A stretch of DNA of 64,000 bases from positions 62,001-126,000 of the forward strand of contig JBQCHL010000020.1 in the NCBI GenBank assembly GCA_051954695.1. Reading direction: 5' to 3'. The translations under genes were made by a program, and so were the position numbers. Shown in pieces: positions 33,585-41,407 of the stretch (the first letter of the stretch is position 1; each line of letters starts with the position of its first letter). Origin of the DNA: Terrimonas_A sp051954695. Its GTDB lineage: Bacteria; Bacteroidota; Bacteroidia; Chitinophagales; Chitinophagaceae. The notes beneath the pieces are model-generated. The model was not told the DNA's origin and did not search any database. It was given only the letters and a program-made list of their open reading frames with translations.

Positions 33585-35102
33585 TTAGGGAATAACAAAT
33601 CGGTGGCGGCTGATATCTTCATCTCCGTCCCGCAGGCTCAGGATATAGGTGCCCCTGGGTAATGAGGAACTGCCGGAAAAAACATTGATCACCTGACCGG
33701 CATCGAGCTTGCCAGGCGCTTTCCTGTATACCAGTCTTCCATTCATGTCATATATGATATACCAGGCCTGGCGCAGGTTACGGCCGCTTTGCAGGTAAAG
33801 TGTATTATTAGTCATCAATGTCGGGAATATTTTATCAGGACCGGTCTGATCGTTGCCGCTTTGCACTATGATCATTGGAGAATAAGTGATCGCCCCTCCA
33901 AGATCAGTCATCTTTAACCGGTAATAATAAGTGCCAGGACTGGGAAGCAGATCATTGTAGTGATAGCTGATATCATTACTGTTTACTACATCGGCCTGTC
34001 CCTGCAACCTGTTCACGGTACTGAAAGAGGAAGCATCTTTACTGCGTTGCACTTCAAACCAGGAAGGATCGCTGTTCCTTGTTATCAGCCATTTTAATTC
34101 AGCAGACCCGTTTTTTTGTTGCCCTGAAAATGAAAGCAGGTTAACCGGTAATATAAGCATGGGCTGTAACTCGAAGCTGATACGGTTATCGCCTGTGTTC
34201 TCATAAAAGTCAAGGACCATATCAACGGTGCCGGAAAGATTGGTGGTAAGGGAGGATGATACGTAGGAATGCAGATTCCAGTTATTAATAGGCCAGGTGG
34301 TGCCACCATCAAGACTTAACCTGTATCCATCATCAGCGCCTACAATGAAACGGTAGTTGCCGGCAGGGAGATTTTTCTTTAACCGGTAGCGTACGCTGAA
34401 CGTTTCAGTTTGCACATTACAGTTGCTGGTGGAATAGGAAACATCGCTGCCACCGAAGTTCTGATCAAAATTGGGGGAACTGCTGTTGCCTTCCGTCACC
34501 ATTCCTTTATAATAATCGAAATTAGTACCATCGTATACATAACCATTCCATACGTTGTTGGTGCCATAAATAGTGGTATTCTCACCACCCATGCAACTGT
34601 TGTAGCTAACGTTAAATGAAATACGGTTCTCACCACTATTCTCATAATATTCAAGGACCAGGTTGTAGGTGCCGTTCAGAGCCACGGTGGCGGAAGTAGT
34701 GGTATAAGCCTGGTCATACCATCGGTCGATGATCCAGGTAGCGCCCCCATCAATACTCAGGCGAAAGCCATCGTCTCCTCCTGCAACAAAAGTGTAGTAA
34801 CCCGGGTTGAATGTTTTTCTTAAACGGTAACGGACACTGAAAGAACTGAGGTTCACTTTGCAGCCATGAGTATTGTAGTTGCCGTTATCGCCGCCAAAAT
34901 CCTCATCGAAGTTGGGGTTGCCTGCACTGCCTTCGTTTATATAACCTTTGTAGCTGGTGAAATCTACATTGTCATATACATACCCGATCCAGACATTATT
35001 AGTACCGTAAGTGACTTGATCTCCCAGGGGGCTGCAGGGTTGGGCGGAGGCAAAGCAGGACAAAAGAAGGCCTATGGCCAAAACAGGTAGAATTGGTTTC
35101 AT
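33585..35102 (-). CDS. Secreted protein with two PA14-like domains and a T9SS sorting domain
   Basis: 505 residues: signal peptide (to about residue 21), two tandem copies of a roughly 140-residue PA14-like module (about 30-168 and 177-312). Each copy has YGTNNVW(I/N)GYVYD, FSVRYRL, GGDDGFRLSIDGG or GADDGYRLSLDGG, and (E/D)(Y/F)YEN(S/T)G(E/D)NRISF. Then comes a linker domain and a C-terminal T9SS sorting domain (MTNNTLYLQSGRNLRQAWYI to the end). PA14 domains commonly bind carbohydrates; the DD and YEN motifs fit a Ca2+-dependent sugar site. Exported to the cell surface or medium. The two modules have clearly duplicated from one. Confidence 0.87.
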   Translation of the reverse strand: MKPILPVLAIGLLLSCFASAQPCSPLGDQVTYGTNNVWIGYVYDNVDFTSYKGYINEGSAGNPNFDEDFGGDNGNYNTHGCKVNLSSFSVRYRLRKTFNPGYYTFVAGGDDGFRLSIDGGATWIIDRWYDQAYTTTSATVALNGTYNLVLEYYENSGENRISFNVSYNSCMGGENTTIYGTNNVWNGYVYDGTNFDYYKGMVTEGNSSSPNFDQNFGGSDVSYSTSNCNVQTETFSVRYRLKKNLPAGNYRFIVGADDGYRLSLDGGTTWPINNWNLHSYVSSSLTTNLSGTVDMVLDFYENTGDNRISFELQPMLILPVNLLSFSGQQKNGSAELKWLITRNSDPSWFEVQRSKDASSFSTVNRLQGQADVVNSNDISYHYNDLLPSPGTYYYRLKMTDLGGAITYSPMIIVQSGNDQTGPDKIFPTLMTNNTLYLQSGRNLRQAWYIIYDMNGRLVYRKAPGKLDAGQVINVFSGSSSLPRGTYILSLRDGDEDISRHRFVIP

Positions 35103-35274
35103 TGGAAGGTGGTTTGTTATTGCCCTTATTCAACGGCAAATAAATAAGGGTTATTGCTTAGTGTAAATAGGTATTTACGACTAAAACTATGATTTTCAGG
35201 GAAAAAGATACCTGTGGCCGCTTGGGAGGGCCTAAACTTTTGACAATTATCAAGTTATTTATATATGAGGCTTA

Positions 35275-37905
35275 TTACTTCAGTAAGTCTTTAATTTCCT
35301 GAAGCTTGAGTAAGGCCTCTACCGGGGTTAGCCGGTTGATGTCGATGGAGCCCAGCAGGTCCCGGATATCGCCGAAAGTCTGGGAATGAGCATCAAAAAT
35401 GGATAACTGGAATTGGGGTGCGGTCAGGGATTTGACTTTTGACCGGGCATCTTCTTTTGCCGGAGTGCCGTTGTCTTCTCCATCCAGGTGTTTTGTTTCG
35501 AGATGCTTTAAGATCTCGTTGGCCCTGTCGATCAGGGAAGGAGGCATACCGGCCATACGGGCTACGTGGATACCAAAACTGTGTGTGCTGCCGCCGGGTG
35601 CCAGCTTGCGCAGGAACACGATCTTGTTGCCGATCTCTTTATTGGTGATATGATAGTTCTTTATACGGTCAAGTTTTTCTTCCAGCTCATTCAACTCATG
35701 ATAATGCGTAGCAAATAAAGTTTTGGGTTGATGCGGGGTATTGTGCAAATGTTCCGCAATACTCCATGCAATGGAAATACCGTCATAAGTGGAAGTTCCC
35801 CTGCCGATCTCATCCAGCAGTATCAGGCTCCGTGCTGTGATATTGTTGATGATGCTGGCAGTTTCATTCATTTCCACCATAAAGGTAGATTCGCCGCCGC
35901 TCAGGTTGTCTGAAGCACCCACACGCGTAAAGATCTTATCGGTGAGGGAGATCTTTGCTTCGGTTGCCGGTACAAAGGAACCGATATGAGCCATCAAAGT
36001 GATCAATGCGGTTTGACGGAGCAAAGCTGATTTACCGCTCATGTTAGGACCTGTGAGTATGATGATCTGCTGGTCGGTTTTGTTCAGTTCGAGGTCGTTA
36101 TGGATATAGGTTTCACCAATGGGCAAATGCCTTTCTATCACAGGGTGTCTTCCTTCTTTCACTTTCCAGTCCATGTCTTCATGCAACTGCGGTTTTTTAT
36201 ACTGGAATTGTATGGCGTTTTGTGCAAAGCAGCAAAGGCAGTCTACAATAGCAAGAATATTTCCGTTGGTTTGAACAGGGGCTAAGTAGTCGAACAATTC
36301 ATTCAGCAGCAGTTCATATATCCTGAGTTCGTTCTGTAATATTTTATCTTCTGCTCCCATGATCTTTTCTTCATAGTCTTTCAATTCGGGAGTGATATAC
36401 CGTTCTGCATTGGCCAGCGTTTGTTTACGCATCCATTCGGCCGGCACTTTATTTTTATGGGAATTGGTTACTTCAAGATAGTAACCGAATACATTATTGA
36501 AACCGATCTTCAGGGAACTGATACCGGTTTGTTCAGCTTCTTTTTGTTGAAGTTTGGCGAGATATTCCTTACCGCTATGTGCGATCTGCCGCAATTCATC
36601 CAGTTCTGCATCCACACCATTATTGATCATTCCGCCTTTTGCTGCCAGGGCAGGAGGGTTGTCAATGATCTCTTTGAATATTTTGTCGGCGATATAAGGG
36701 CAGGGGTTCAATGCATCACCTAAGCGTTTCAGGTAATCGTTGCCGGATGCAAGACAAACCTGTTTAATGATCTCCACCTGTTTTAATCCTTTTGCAAGCT
36801 GCAACACTTCACGCGGGTTGATCCTTCTTGCAGGGATTTTAGCGACCAGCCTTTCTATATCACCGCAAAGCTTGATGGATTGTGATAGCTTATTGCGTGT
36901 ATCTGTCTCTTTGATCAGCCATTCCACCAGGTCGAGCCGCTCATTGATCTTGGCAAGATCTTTCAGCGGGAAAACGATCCAGCGTTTCAGCAGGCGTGCT
37001 CCCATAGGGGAAACAGTATTGTCAAGCACGCTCAGTAAAGTATGATCAGTTTCTGAAGCGCCGTATACCAGTTCAAGATTCCGGATGGTGAAGCGGTCCA
37101 TCCACAGGAAATCATCCCGGTCGATCCGCTGCAGGGAAGTAATATGCTGGAGGTTGGGGTGTTCGGTATCTTTTAAATAATGGATGATGGCACCTGCTGC
37201 AATGAGGCCATTCTTCATTTCTTCCACACCAAATCCTTTCAAAGAATGGGTCTGAAAATGTTTGAGCAATGTGTCTTCTGCATAGCCGGCGTCAAAGATC
37301 CATTCATCGAGTGTATAGGTATACATCCTGCCGCCGAAGTATTCTTTGAAATTTTTCTGGCGGTGGCGTTGAAAGATTATTTCAGCGGGCTTGAAGCTTT
37401 GCAACAGTTTATCGGCATATTCCCGGTCTCCTTCAGCGATCAGGAATTCGCCGGTGGAGATATCGAGAAAAGCAAGGCCGTATTGGTCATTATCAGCGAA
37501 ATGGATACTGCCGAGGAAATTATTGGTATGATGTTCCAGCAGCTTATCATTCAGGGCAGTGCCGGGGGTGATCATTTCGGTGACACCTCTTTTCACAACG
37601 CCTTTGGCCTGCTTTGGATCTTCCAGTTGATCGCAAACAGCTACGCGATAGCCGGCTTTTACCAGTTTATGCAGGTAAGTGTCGATGGAATGATGGGGAA
37701 AACCTGCCAGGTCGAGCGAAGCAGCGGCGCCATTATTTCTTTTGGTAAGGGTAATGCCCAGCACTTGTGAAGCGATCACGGCATCCTGTCCGAATGTTTC
37801 ATAAAAATCGCCTACACGGAAAAGCAGCACGGCATCCGGGTATTTCTGTTTAATGGCCCGGTGCTGCTGCATCATCGGGGTTTCCTCTGTTTTGCTTTTC
37901 GCCAT
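35275..37905 (-). CDS. mutS: DNA mismatch repair protein MutS
   Basis: 876 residues from the ATG at 37905. Mismatch-binding N-terminus (LLFRVGDFYETFG with the intercalating Phe region), core/clamp domains, and the ATPase with Walker A GPNMSGKS and the downstream DEIGRGTSTYDG. It finds mismatches and recruits MutL. The frame is open from 37935, but the -7 box TATATTTG lies between that codon and 37905, so only the second start can be on the transcript. Divergent from the SpoU methyltransferase gene. Confidence 0.96.
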   Translation of the reverse strand: MAKSKTEETPMMQQHRAIKQKYPDAVLLFRVGDFYETFGQDAVIASQVLGITLTKRNNGAAASLDLAGFPHHSIDTYLHKLVKAGYRVAVCDQLEDPKQAKGVVKRGVTEMITPGTALNDKLLEHHTNNFLGSIHFADNDQYGLAFLDISTGEFLIAEGDREYADKLLQSFKPAEIIFQRHRQKNFKEYFGGRMYTYTLDEWIFDAGYAEDTLLKHFQTHSLKGFGVEEMKNGLIAAGAIIHYLKDTEHPNLQHITSLQRIDRDDFLWMDRFTIRNLELVYGASETDHTLLSVLDNTVSPMGARLLKRWIVFPLKDLAKINERLDLVEWLIKETDTRNKLSQSIKLCGDIERLVAKIPARRINPREVLQLAKGLKQVEIIKQVCLASGNDYLKRLGDALNPCPYIADKIFKEIIDNPPALAAKGGMINNGVDAELDELRQIAHSGKEYLAKLQQKEAEQTGISSLKIGFNNVFGYYLEVTNSHKNKVPAEWMRKQTLANAERYITPELKDYEEKIMGAEDKILQNELRIYELLLNELFDYLAPVQTNGNILAIVDCLCCFAQNAIQFQYKKPQLHEDMDWKVKEGRHPVIERHLPIGETYIHNDLELNKTDQQIIILTGPNMSGKSALLRQTALITLMAHIGSFVPATEAKISLTDKIFTRVGASDNLSGGESTFMVEMNETASIINNITARSLILLDEIGRGTSTYDGISIAWSIAEHLHNTPHQPKTLFATHYHELNELEEKLDRIKNYHITNKEIGNKIVFLRKLAPGGSTHSFGIHVARMAGMPPSLIDRANEILKHLETKHLDGEDNGTPAKEDARSKVKSLTAPQFQLSIFDAHSQTFGDIRDLLGSIDINRLTPVEALLKLQEIKDLLK

Positions 37906-37911
37906 GGGCGA

Positions 37912-37919
37912 CAAATATA
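37912..37919 (-). promoter_or_regulatory. -7 element of mutS
   Basis: TATATTTG on the minus strand, 6 nt before the ATG at 37905; decides the start codon. Confidence 0.65.
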
Positions 37920-37964
37920 ATTGCTTTGCTGCCATGAACGAACCGTATTCTAACGGGTGTGAAT

Positions 37965-37972
37965 TATTTTTG
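37965..37972 (+). promoter_or_regulatory. -7 element of the SpoU methyltransferase gene, leaderless type
   Basis: TATTTTTG, then CACT, then the ATG at 37977. Confidence 0.65.
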
Positions 37973-37976
37973 CACT

Positions 37977-38519
37977 ATGCGAAAACTGAGCATGGAAGAA
38001 CTGGGCCGTAAATCGGTCGAAGAATTCAGACAATCGGAGAAAACTCCCATTATCGTTGTCTTAGAAAATATCCGTAGTGCGTATAATGTTGGCAGCGTGT
38101 TCCGTACTGCTGATGCTTTCCTGGTGGAAGCGATCTATATCATTGGCTATTCTGCAAAACCTCCCCATAAGGAGATTAAAAAAACAGCTTTGGGTGCGGA
38201 AGAAACGGTGAATTGGCGGCATTTTTCCACAACCACCGAAGCTATTTCCCAGTTAAGAGAAGATGGATATACCATTTATGCGATAGAACAGGCTGAAGGA
38301 AGCCGGGCTTTGCAGACGCTTTCGCCAGTTTCAGGTGAGAAAATTGCCATGGTGCTGGGCAATGAAGTGACGGGTGTGGAGCAATCCACGATCCATTTGT
38401 GTGATGCCTGTGTGGAGATCCCGCAATTGGGGATGAAACATTCGTTGAATATTGCGACGGCGGCAGGGGTGGTGCTTTGGGAGTTGGTGCGGCGGAGGCT
38501 GAAAGAGGAGATGGAATAG
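37977..38519 (+). CDS. TrmH/SpoU-family RNA 2'-O-methyltransferase
   Basis: 180 residues with the SPOUT trefoil-knot motifs: IVVLENIRSAYNVGSVFRTADAF cut into NIRSAYNVGSVFRTAD (motif 1), VLGNEVTGV (motif 2) and IPQLGMKHSLNIATAAGV (motif 3). It uses S-adenosylmethionine to methylate a ribose in tRNA or rRNA; the exact target cannot be assigned. The start is the ATG at 37977, not the upstream GTG at 37959, because the -7 box lies between them. Confidence 0.92.
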   Translation: MRKLSMEELGRKSVEEFRQSEKTPIIVVLENIRSAYNVGSVFRTADAFLVEAIYIIGYSAKPPHKEIKKTALGAEETVNWRHFSTTTEAISQLREDGYTIYAIEQAEGSRALQTLSPVSGEKIAMVLGNEVTGVEQSTIHLCDACVEIPQLGMKHSLNIATAAGVVLWELVRRRLKEEME

Positions 38520-38569
38520 GTTTAAAAGTTTAATGTTTAAACGCTGTTTTATGGTCAGAGGGATTGGTT

Positions 38570-38577
38570 TATCTTTG
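38570..38577 (+). promoter_or_regulatory. -7 element of the UbiA-family gene, leaderless type
   Basis: TATCTTTG, then CCGG, then the ATG at 38582. Confidence 0.65.
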
Positions 38578-38581
38578 CCGG

Positions 38582-39541
38582 ATGACTACTGCTAAAAAGT
38601 ATCTCAGTCTAATAAAGTTTTCGCATACCATTTTTGCGATGCCTTTTGCATTGATAGGCTTTTTTCTAGGTGTTTTTTTGATCACAAATCCAGCGTATGA
38701 AGGATCTGTGATACCGGGCTGGCATATTACCTATCCTGACCTTTTAAACAGGCCGGCAGGTTTTCCTTCCTCCCGCAACGAAGTGATCATCCGGTTTCTG
38801 CTGGTAATAGCCTGTATGGTGTTTGCGCGCAGTGCTGCTATGGCTTTTAATCGGTATCTCGACAGAAGCTTCGATGCTCTGAACCCCCGCACCGCGATCC
38901 GGGAAATACCGGCAGGGATATTAAAGGCAAACAATGTATTGCTGTTTACCATTGTAAGCTCTGTTCTGTTTATTGTTTGCACTTTCTTTATCAATAAGAT
39001 TTGTTTTTATCTTTCTCCTGTAGCCTTATTAGTAGTACTGGGATATAGTTATACCAAAAGGTTTACACCCCTCTGTCATCTGGTTTTAGGCGTAGGATTG
39101 TCGCTTGCGCCGATAGGAGCTTATCTCGCTGTAACCGGTGAATTTCAACTTCTCCCTTTATTGTTTTCTTTTGCCGTTATTTGTTGGGTCAGTGGCTTTG
39201 ATATTATTTATGCATTGCAGGACGAAGAGTTTGATAAAAACCATTCTTTATATTCAATACCTTCCTGGTTAGGTAAATCCAAAGCATTAAGGGTTTCAGA
39301 ATTACTTCATGTATTCAGTGCATTGTTCGTCATTGCAGCGGGCAGTCTTGGAAATTTCAGCTGGTTATACTGGATCGGCGTAGCTGTATTTGCCGGTATG
39401 CTTATCTACCAGCATTCCATTGTTAAACCCAATGATCTCCGGAGAGTGAACCTGGCTTTCATGACAGCCAACGGCATAGCTTCAGTCGTTTTTGCCTTGT
39501 TTGTGATTGCCGATCTCTTTCTCCGTGTTTTTTCCCGTTAG
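38582..39541 (+). CDS. UbiA-family prenyltransferase
   Basis: 319 residues, about eight to nine membrane helices. The two Asp-rich motifs are NRYLDRSFDALNPRT (NxxxDxxxD) and YALQDEEFDKNHSLYSIP, as in UbiA/MqnP 4-hydroxybenzoate-type prenyltransferases, which attach a polyprenyl chain to an aromatic ring in quinone synthesis. In Bacteroidota such a gene usually serves menaquinone synthesis, but no other men or mqn gene is here, so the substrate is open. The ATG at 38582 follows the -7 box by 4 nt. Confidence 0.9.
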   Translation: MTTAKKYLSLIKFSHTIFAMPFALIGFFLGVFLITNPAYEGSVIPGWHITYPDLLNRPAGFPSSRNEVIIRFLLVIACMVFARSAAMAFNRYLDRSFDALNPRTAIREIPAGILKANNVLLFTIVSSVLFIVCTFFINKICFYLSPVALLVVLGYSYTKRFTPLCHLVLGVGLSLAPIGAYLAVTGEFQLLPLLFSFAVICWVSGFDIIYALQDEEFDKNHSLYSIPSWLGKSKALRVSELLHVFSALFVIAAGSLGNFSWLYWIGVAVFAGMLIYQHSIVKPNDLRRVNLAFMTANGIASVVFALFVIADLFLRVFSR

Positions 39542-39542
39542 A

Positions 39543-39550
39543 TATCTTTG
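39543..39550 (+). promoter_or_regulatory. -7 element of ruvX, leaderless type
   Basis: TATCTTTG, then CATC, then the ATG at 39555. It starts just 1 nt after the stop codon of the upstream gene. Confidence 0.65.
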
Positions 39551-39554
39551 CATC

Positions 39555-39965
39555 ATGCCCAGAATCCTCGCCATCGATTACGGTCTCAAACGCACAGGCC
39601 TTGCTGTTACTGATCCCCTGCAGATCATTGCCAGCGGTCTCACCACCGTTGAATCAAAACAACTGGTCCCTTACCTGAAAGATTATTTCAGCCGCGAACA
39701 GGTGGAACTGATCATCATCGGCGAACCCAAAAACTGGGATGATTCGGATACCCACGCCACGCCCCTGGTGGAAAAATGTATTAAAGATCTCCAAAAGAGT
39801 TTCCCTTCCATGCCCATCAAAAAAGTGGATGAGCGTTTCACTTCCAAAATGGCCAAAGACGCTATGCTCGAAATGGGGCTCAAAAAAATGCAGCGCCGGA
39901 ATAAAGCCCTGGTTGATGAAATTGCTGCCACCATCATGCTGCAGGAATATATGCGGTCGGTTTGA
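39555..39965 (+). CDS. ruvX: Putative Holliday junction resolvase / pre-16S rRNA nuclease YqgF
   Basis: 136 residues, RNase H-like fold: AIDYGLKRTGLAV (catalytic Asp), IIIGEPKNWDDSD and VDERFTS with acidic residues at the expected places. Members cleave branched DNA in vitro, and E. coli YqgF trims pre-16S rRNA. The frame is open from 39507 but the -7 box at 39543 rules out that start. Confidence 0.93.
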   Translation: MPRILAIDYGLKRTGLAVTDPLQIIASGLTTVESKQLVPYLKDYFSREQVELIIIGEPKNWDDSDTHATPLVEKCIKDLQKSFPSMPIKKVDERFTSKMAKDAMLEMGLKKMQRRNKALVDEIAATIMLQEYMRSV

Positions 39966-40043
39966 TATTGGTAATCAATTGTAAATCTTTGTCCTCAATT
40001 TCTTTATCCTCGCTTCACACTCTTTTCTTTAAGCAGGATGGCG

Positions 40044-40051
40044 TAACTTTG
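40044..40051 (+). promoter_or_regulatory. -7 element of def
   Basis: TAACTTTG, 28 nt before the ATG at 40080. No TTG at -33. Confidence 0.6.
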
Positions 40052-40079
40052 CAACCTGTTTATTTAATTGCGATTGAAG

Positions 40080-40658
40080 ATGATTTTACCTATTGTAGCT
40101 TATGGCCACCCGGTTCTACGCAAACTCGCTGTTGATATTACGCCGGATTACCCCAACTTGGAAAAGCTGATTGCGGATATGTGGGAAACCATGTATGAAA
40201 GCAGTGGCGTAGGCCTGGCTGCCCCGCAGATCAACCGTTCTATCCGTCTCTTTGTGGTAGACACAGAACAGATGTTTGCCAACATGGAAGAAGAGGAAAA
40301 AGATACCTACCCCGATGCTCCCGGTATCAAAGCCGCTTTTATCAATGCCCACATTGTGGTATTGGAGGGAAAGGAATGGTCATATAATGAAGGCTGCCTT
40401 AGCATTCCCAAGATCCGCGAAGATATCTACCGCAACGAATCCGTTACGCTCAGTTATATGGATGAAAATTTCCAGCCCCAGGAAAAAACATTCAATGGCC
40501 TTACTGCCCGCGTGATCCTTCATGAATACGATCATATTGATGGTAAGCTCTTTATCGATCATATTTCTCCGTTGAAAAGAAAACTGATGAAGGGCAAACT
40601 CACCGATATCTCCAAAGGGAAAGTGAATGTGGATTACAGAATGACGTTCCCCGGATAA
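40080..40658 (+). CDS. def: Peptide deformylase
   Basis: 192 residues. Removes formyl groups from new proteins. All three motifs are intact: GVGLAAPQ, EGCLSIP (metal-binding Cys) and HEYDHIDG (two metal-binding His and catalytic Glu). The ATG at 40080 is preferred to the TTG at 40068. An insertion of acidic residues (EEEEKDTYPD) between motifs 1 and 2 is common in Bacteroidota. Confidence 0.96.
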   Translation: MILPIVAYGHPVLRKLAVDITPDYPNLEKLIADMWETMYESSGVGLAAPQINRSIRLFVVDTEQMFANMEEEEKDTYPDAPGIKAAFINAHIVVLEGKEWSYNEGCLSIPKIREDIYRNESVTLSYMDENFQPQEKTFNGLTARVILHEYDHIDGKLFIDHISPLKRKLMKGKLTDISKGKVNVDYRMTFPG

Positions 40659-40709
40659 GCGGAACTGCACATTTTACTCATAAAAACGACTTCTGGCTCA
40701 ACAACTATA

Positions 40710-40752
40710 AGATCACACAAAAAGGGTATTGATTTCCCTTCTTGTGTGATCT
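40710..40752 (+). terminator. Hairpin after def
   Basis: 17-bp arms with one mismatch (40710-40726 and 40736-40752, AGATCACACAA) and a 9-nt loop. No long T tract follows. It overlaps the promoter at 40729-40759. Confidence 0.65.
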
Positions 40753-40759
40753 AGCTTTG
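40729..40759 (+). promoter_or_regulatory. Promoter of the secreted-protein cluster
   Basis: TTG (40729-40731), 20-nt spacer, TAGCTTTG (40752-40759). The leader to the ATG at 40845 would be about 80 nt. Confidence 0.7.
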
Positions 40760-40844
40760 CATGTATCCATCCCATCCCTCTTTCTACCGCACCGATAGAG
40801 TAACTCTAATAGTAGCAATCTTATTTACAAACTAAATCTTGCTT

Positions 40845-41372
40845 ATGAGAAGAACTCTCCTCTCAGCAATGGCCATACTATGCGCCATCGGCTACTCTTA
40901 TGCTCAAAGTGTTGTTCCAGCTGCTTTAAATACGGCAGGAGGGACCTACAATAACCCCGATTCCTATTTCCGCTTTGAGTGGAGTTTCGGGGAAATGCTC
41001 GTTATTAATTCTTTTGCCCCTCCGGATAGTGCTGTGTTGTTAACACAGGGAGTATTGCAACCTTGTACAGACGGTAAGAGCCTGCCTGGCAACGCAAGGT
41101 TCCAGCCTGCTGATTATCGTCTTTTCCCCAATCCTACCACGGGCAAGTTTGAAGTGAACTTTTTTATCAAGGAACCCGGTCCAATGCATCTTCGCTTGGT
41201 AGATGCTAATGGAAAAGTGCTGGAACGCCGCAGCTTTATGTACAGCGGCTGCTGTGGTATATATCAATTCGATCTTACTGATCATCCCCCCGGAGTTTAC
41301 TATGTGATTGCTGAGTTGCGAACTTTTTTTACCCGCTACAGCGGTCTTAAAGTAATGAAAATCGGAAAGTAA
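40845..41372 (+). CDS. Small secreted protein with T9SS sorting domain
   Basis: 175 residues from the ATG at 40845 (the frame is open from a TTG at 40839). Signal peptide to about residue 20 (ending YSYAQS), a short middle region with WSFGEMLVINSF, and a sorting domain that takes up the second half, starting LFPNPTTGKFEVNFF. The mature part outside the sorting domain is only about 70 residues, so it may be a small surface or co-factor protein for the fibre gene 35 nt downstream. Function unknown. Confidence 0.82.
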   Translation: MRRTLLSAMAILCAIGYSYAQSVVPAALNTAGGTYNNPDSYFRFEWSFGEMLVINSFAPPDSAVLLTQGVLQPCTDGKSLPGNARFQPADYRLFPNPTTGKFEVNFFIKEPGPMHLRLVDANGKVLERRSFMYSGCCGIYQFDLTDHPPGVYYVIAELRTFFTRYSGLKVMKIGK

Positions 41373-41407
41373 TTCGATCAACCATAAACCCTTCACTCTA
41401 ACACATC

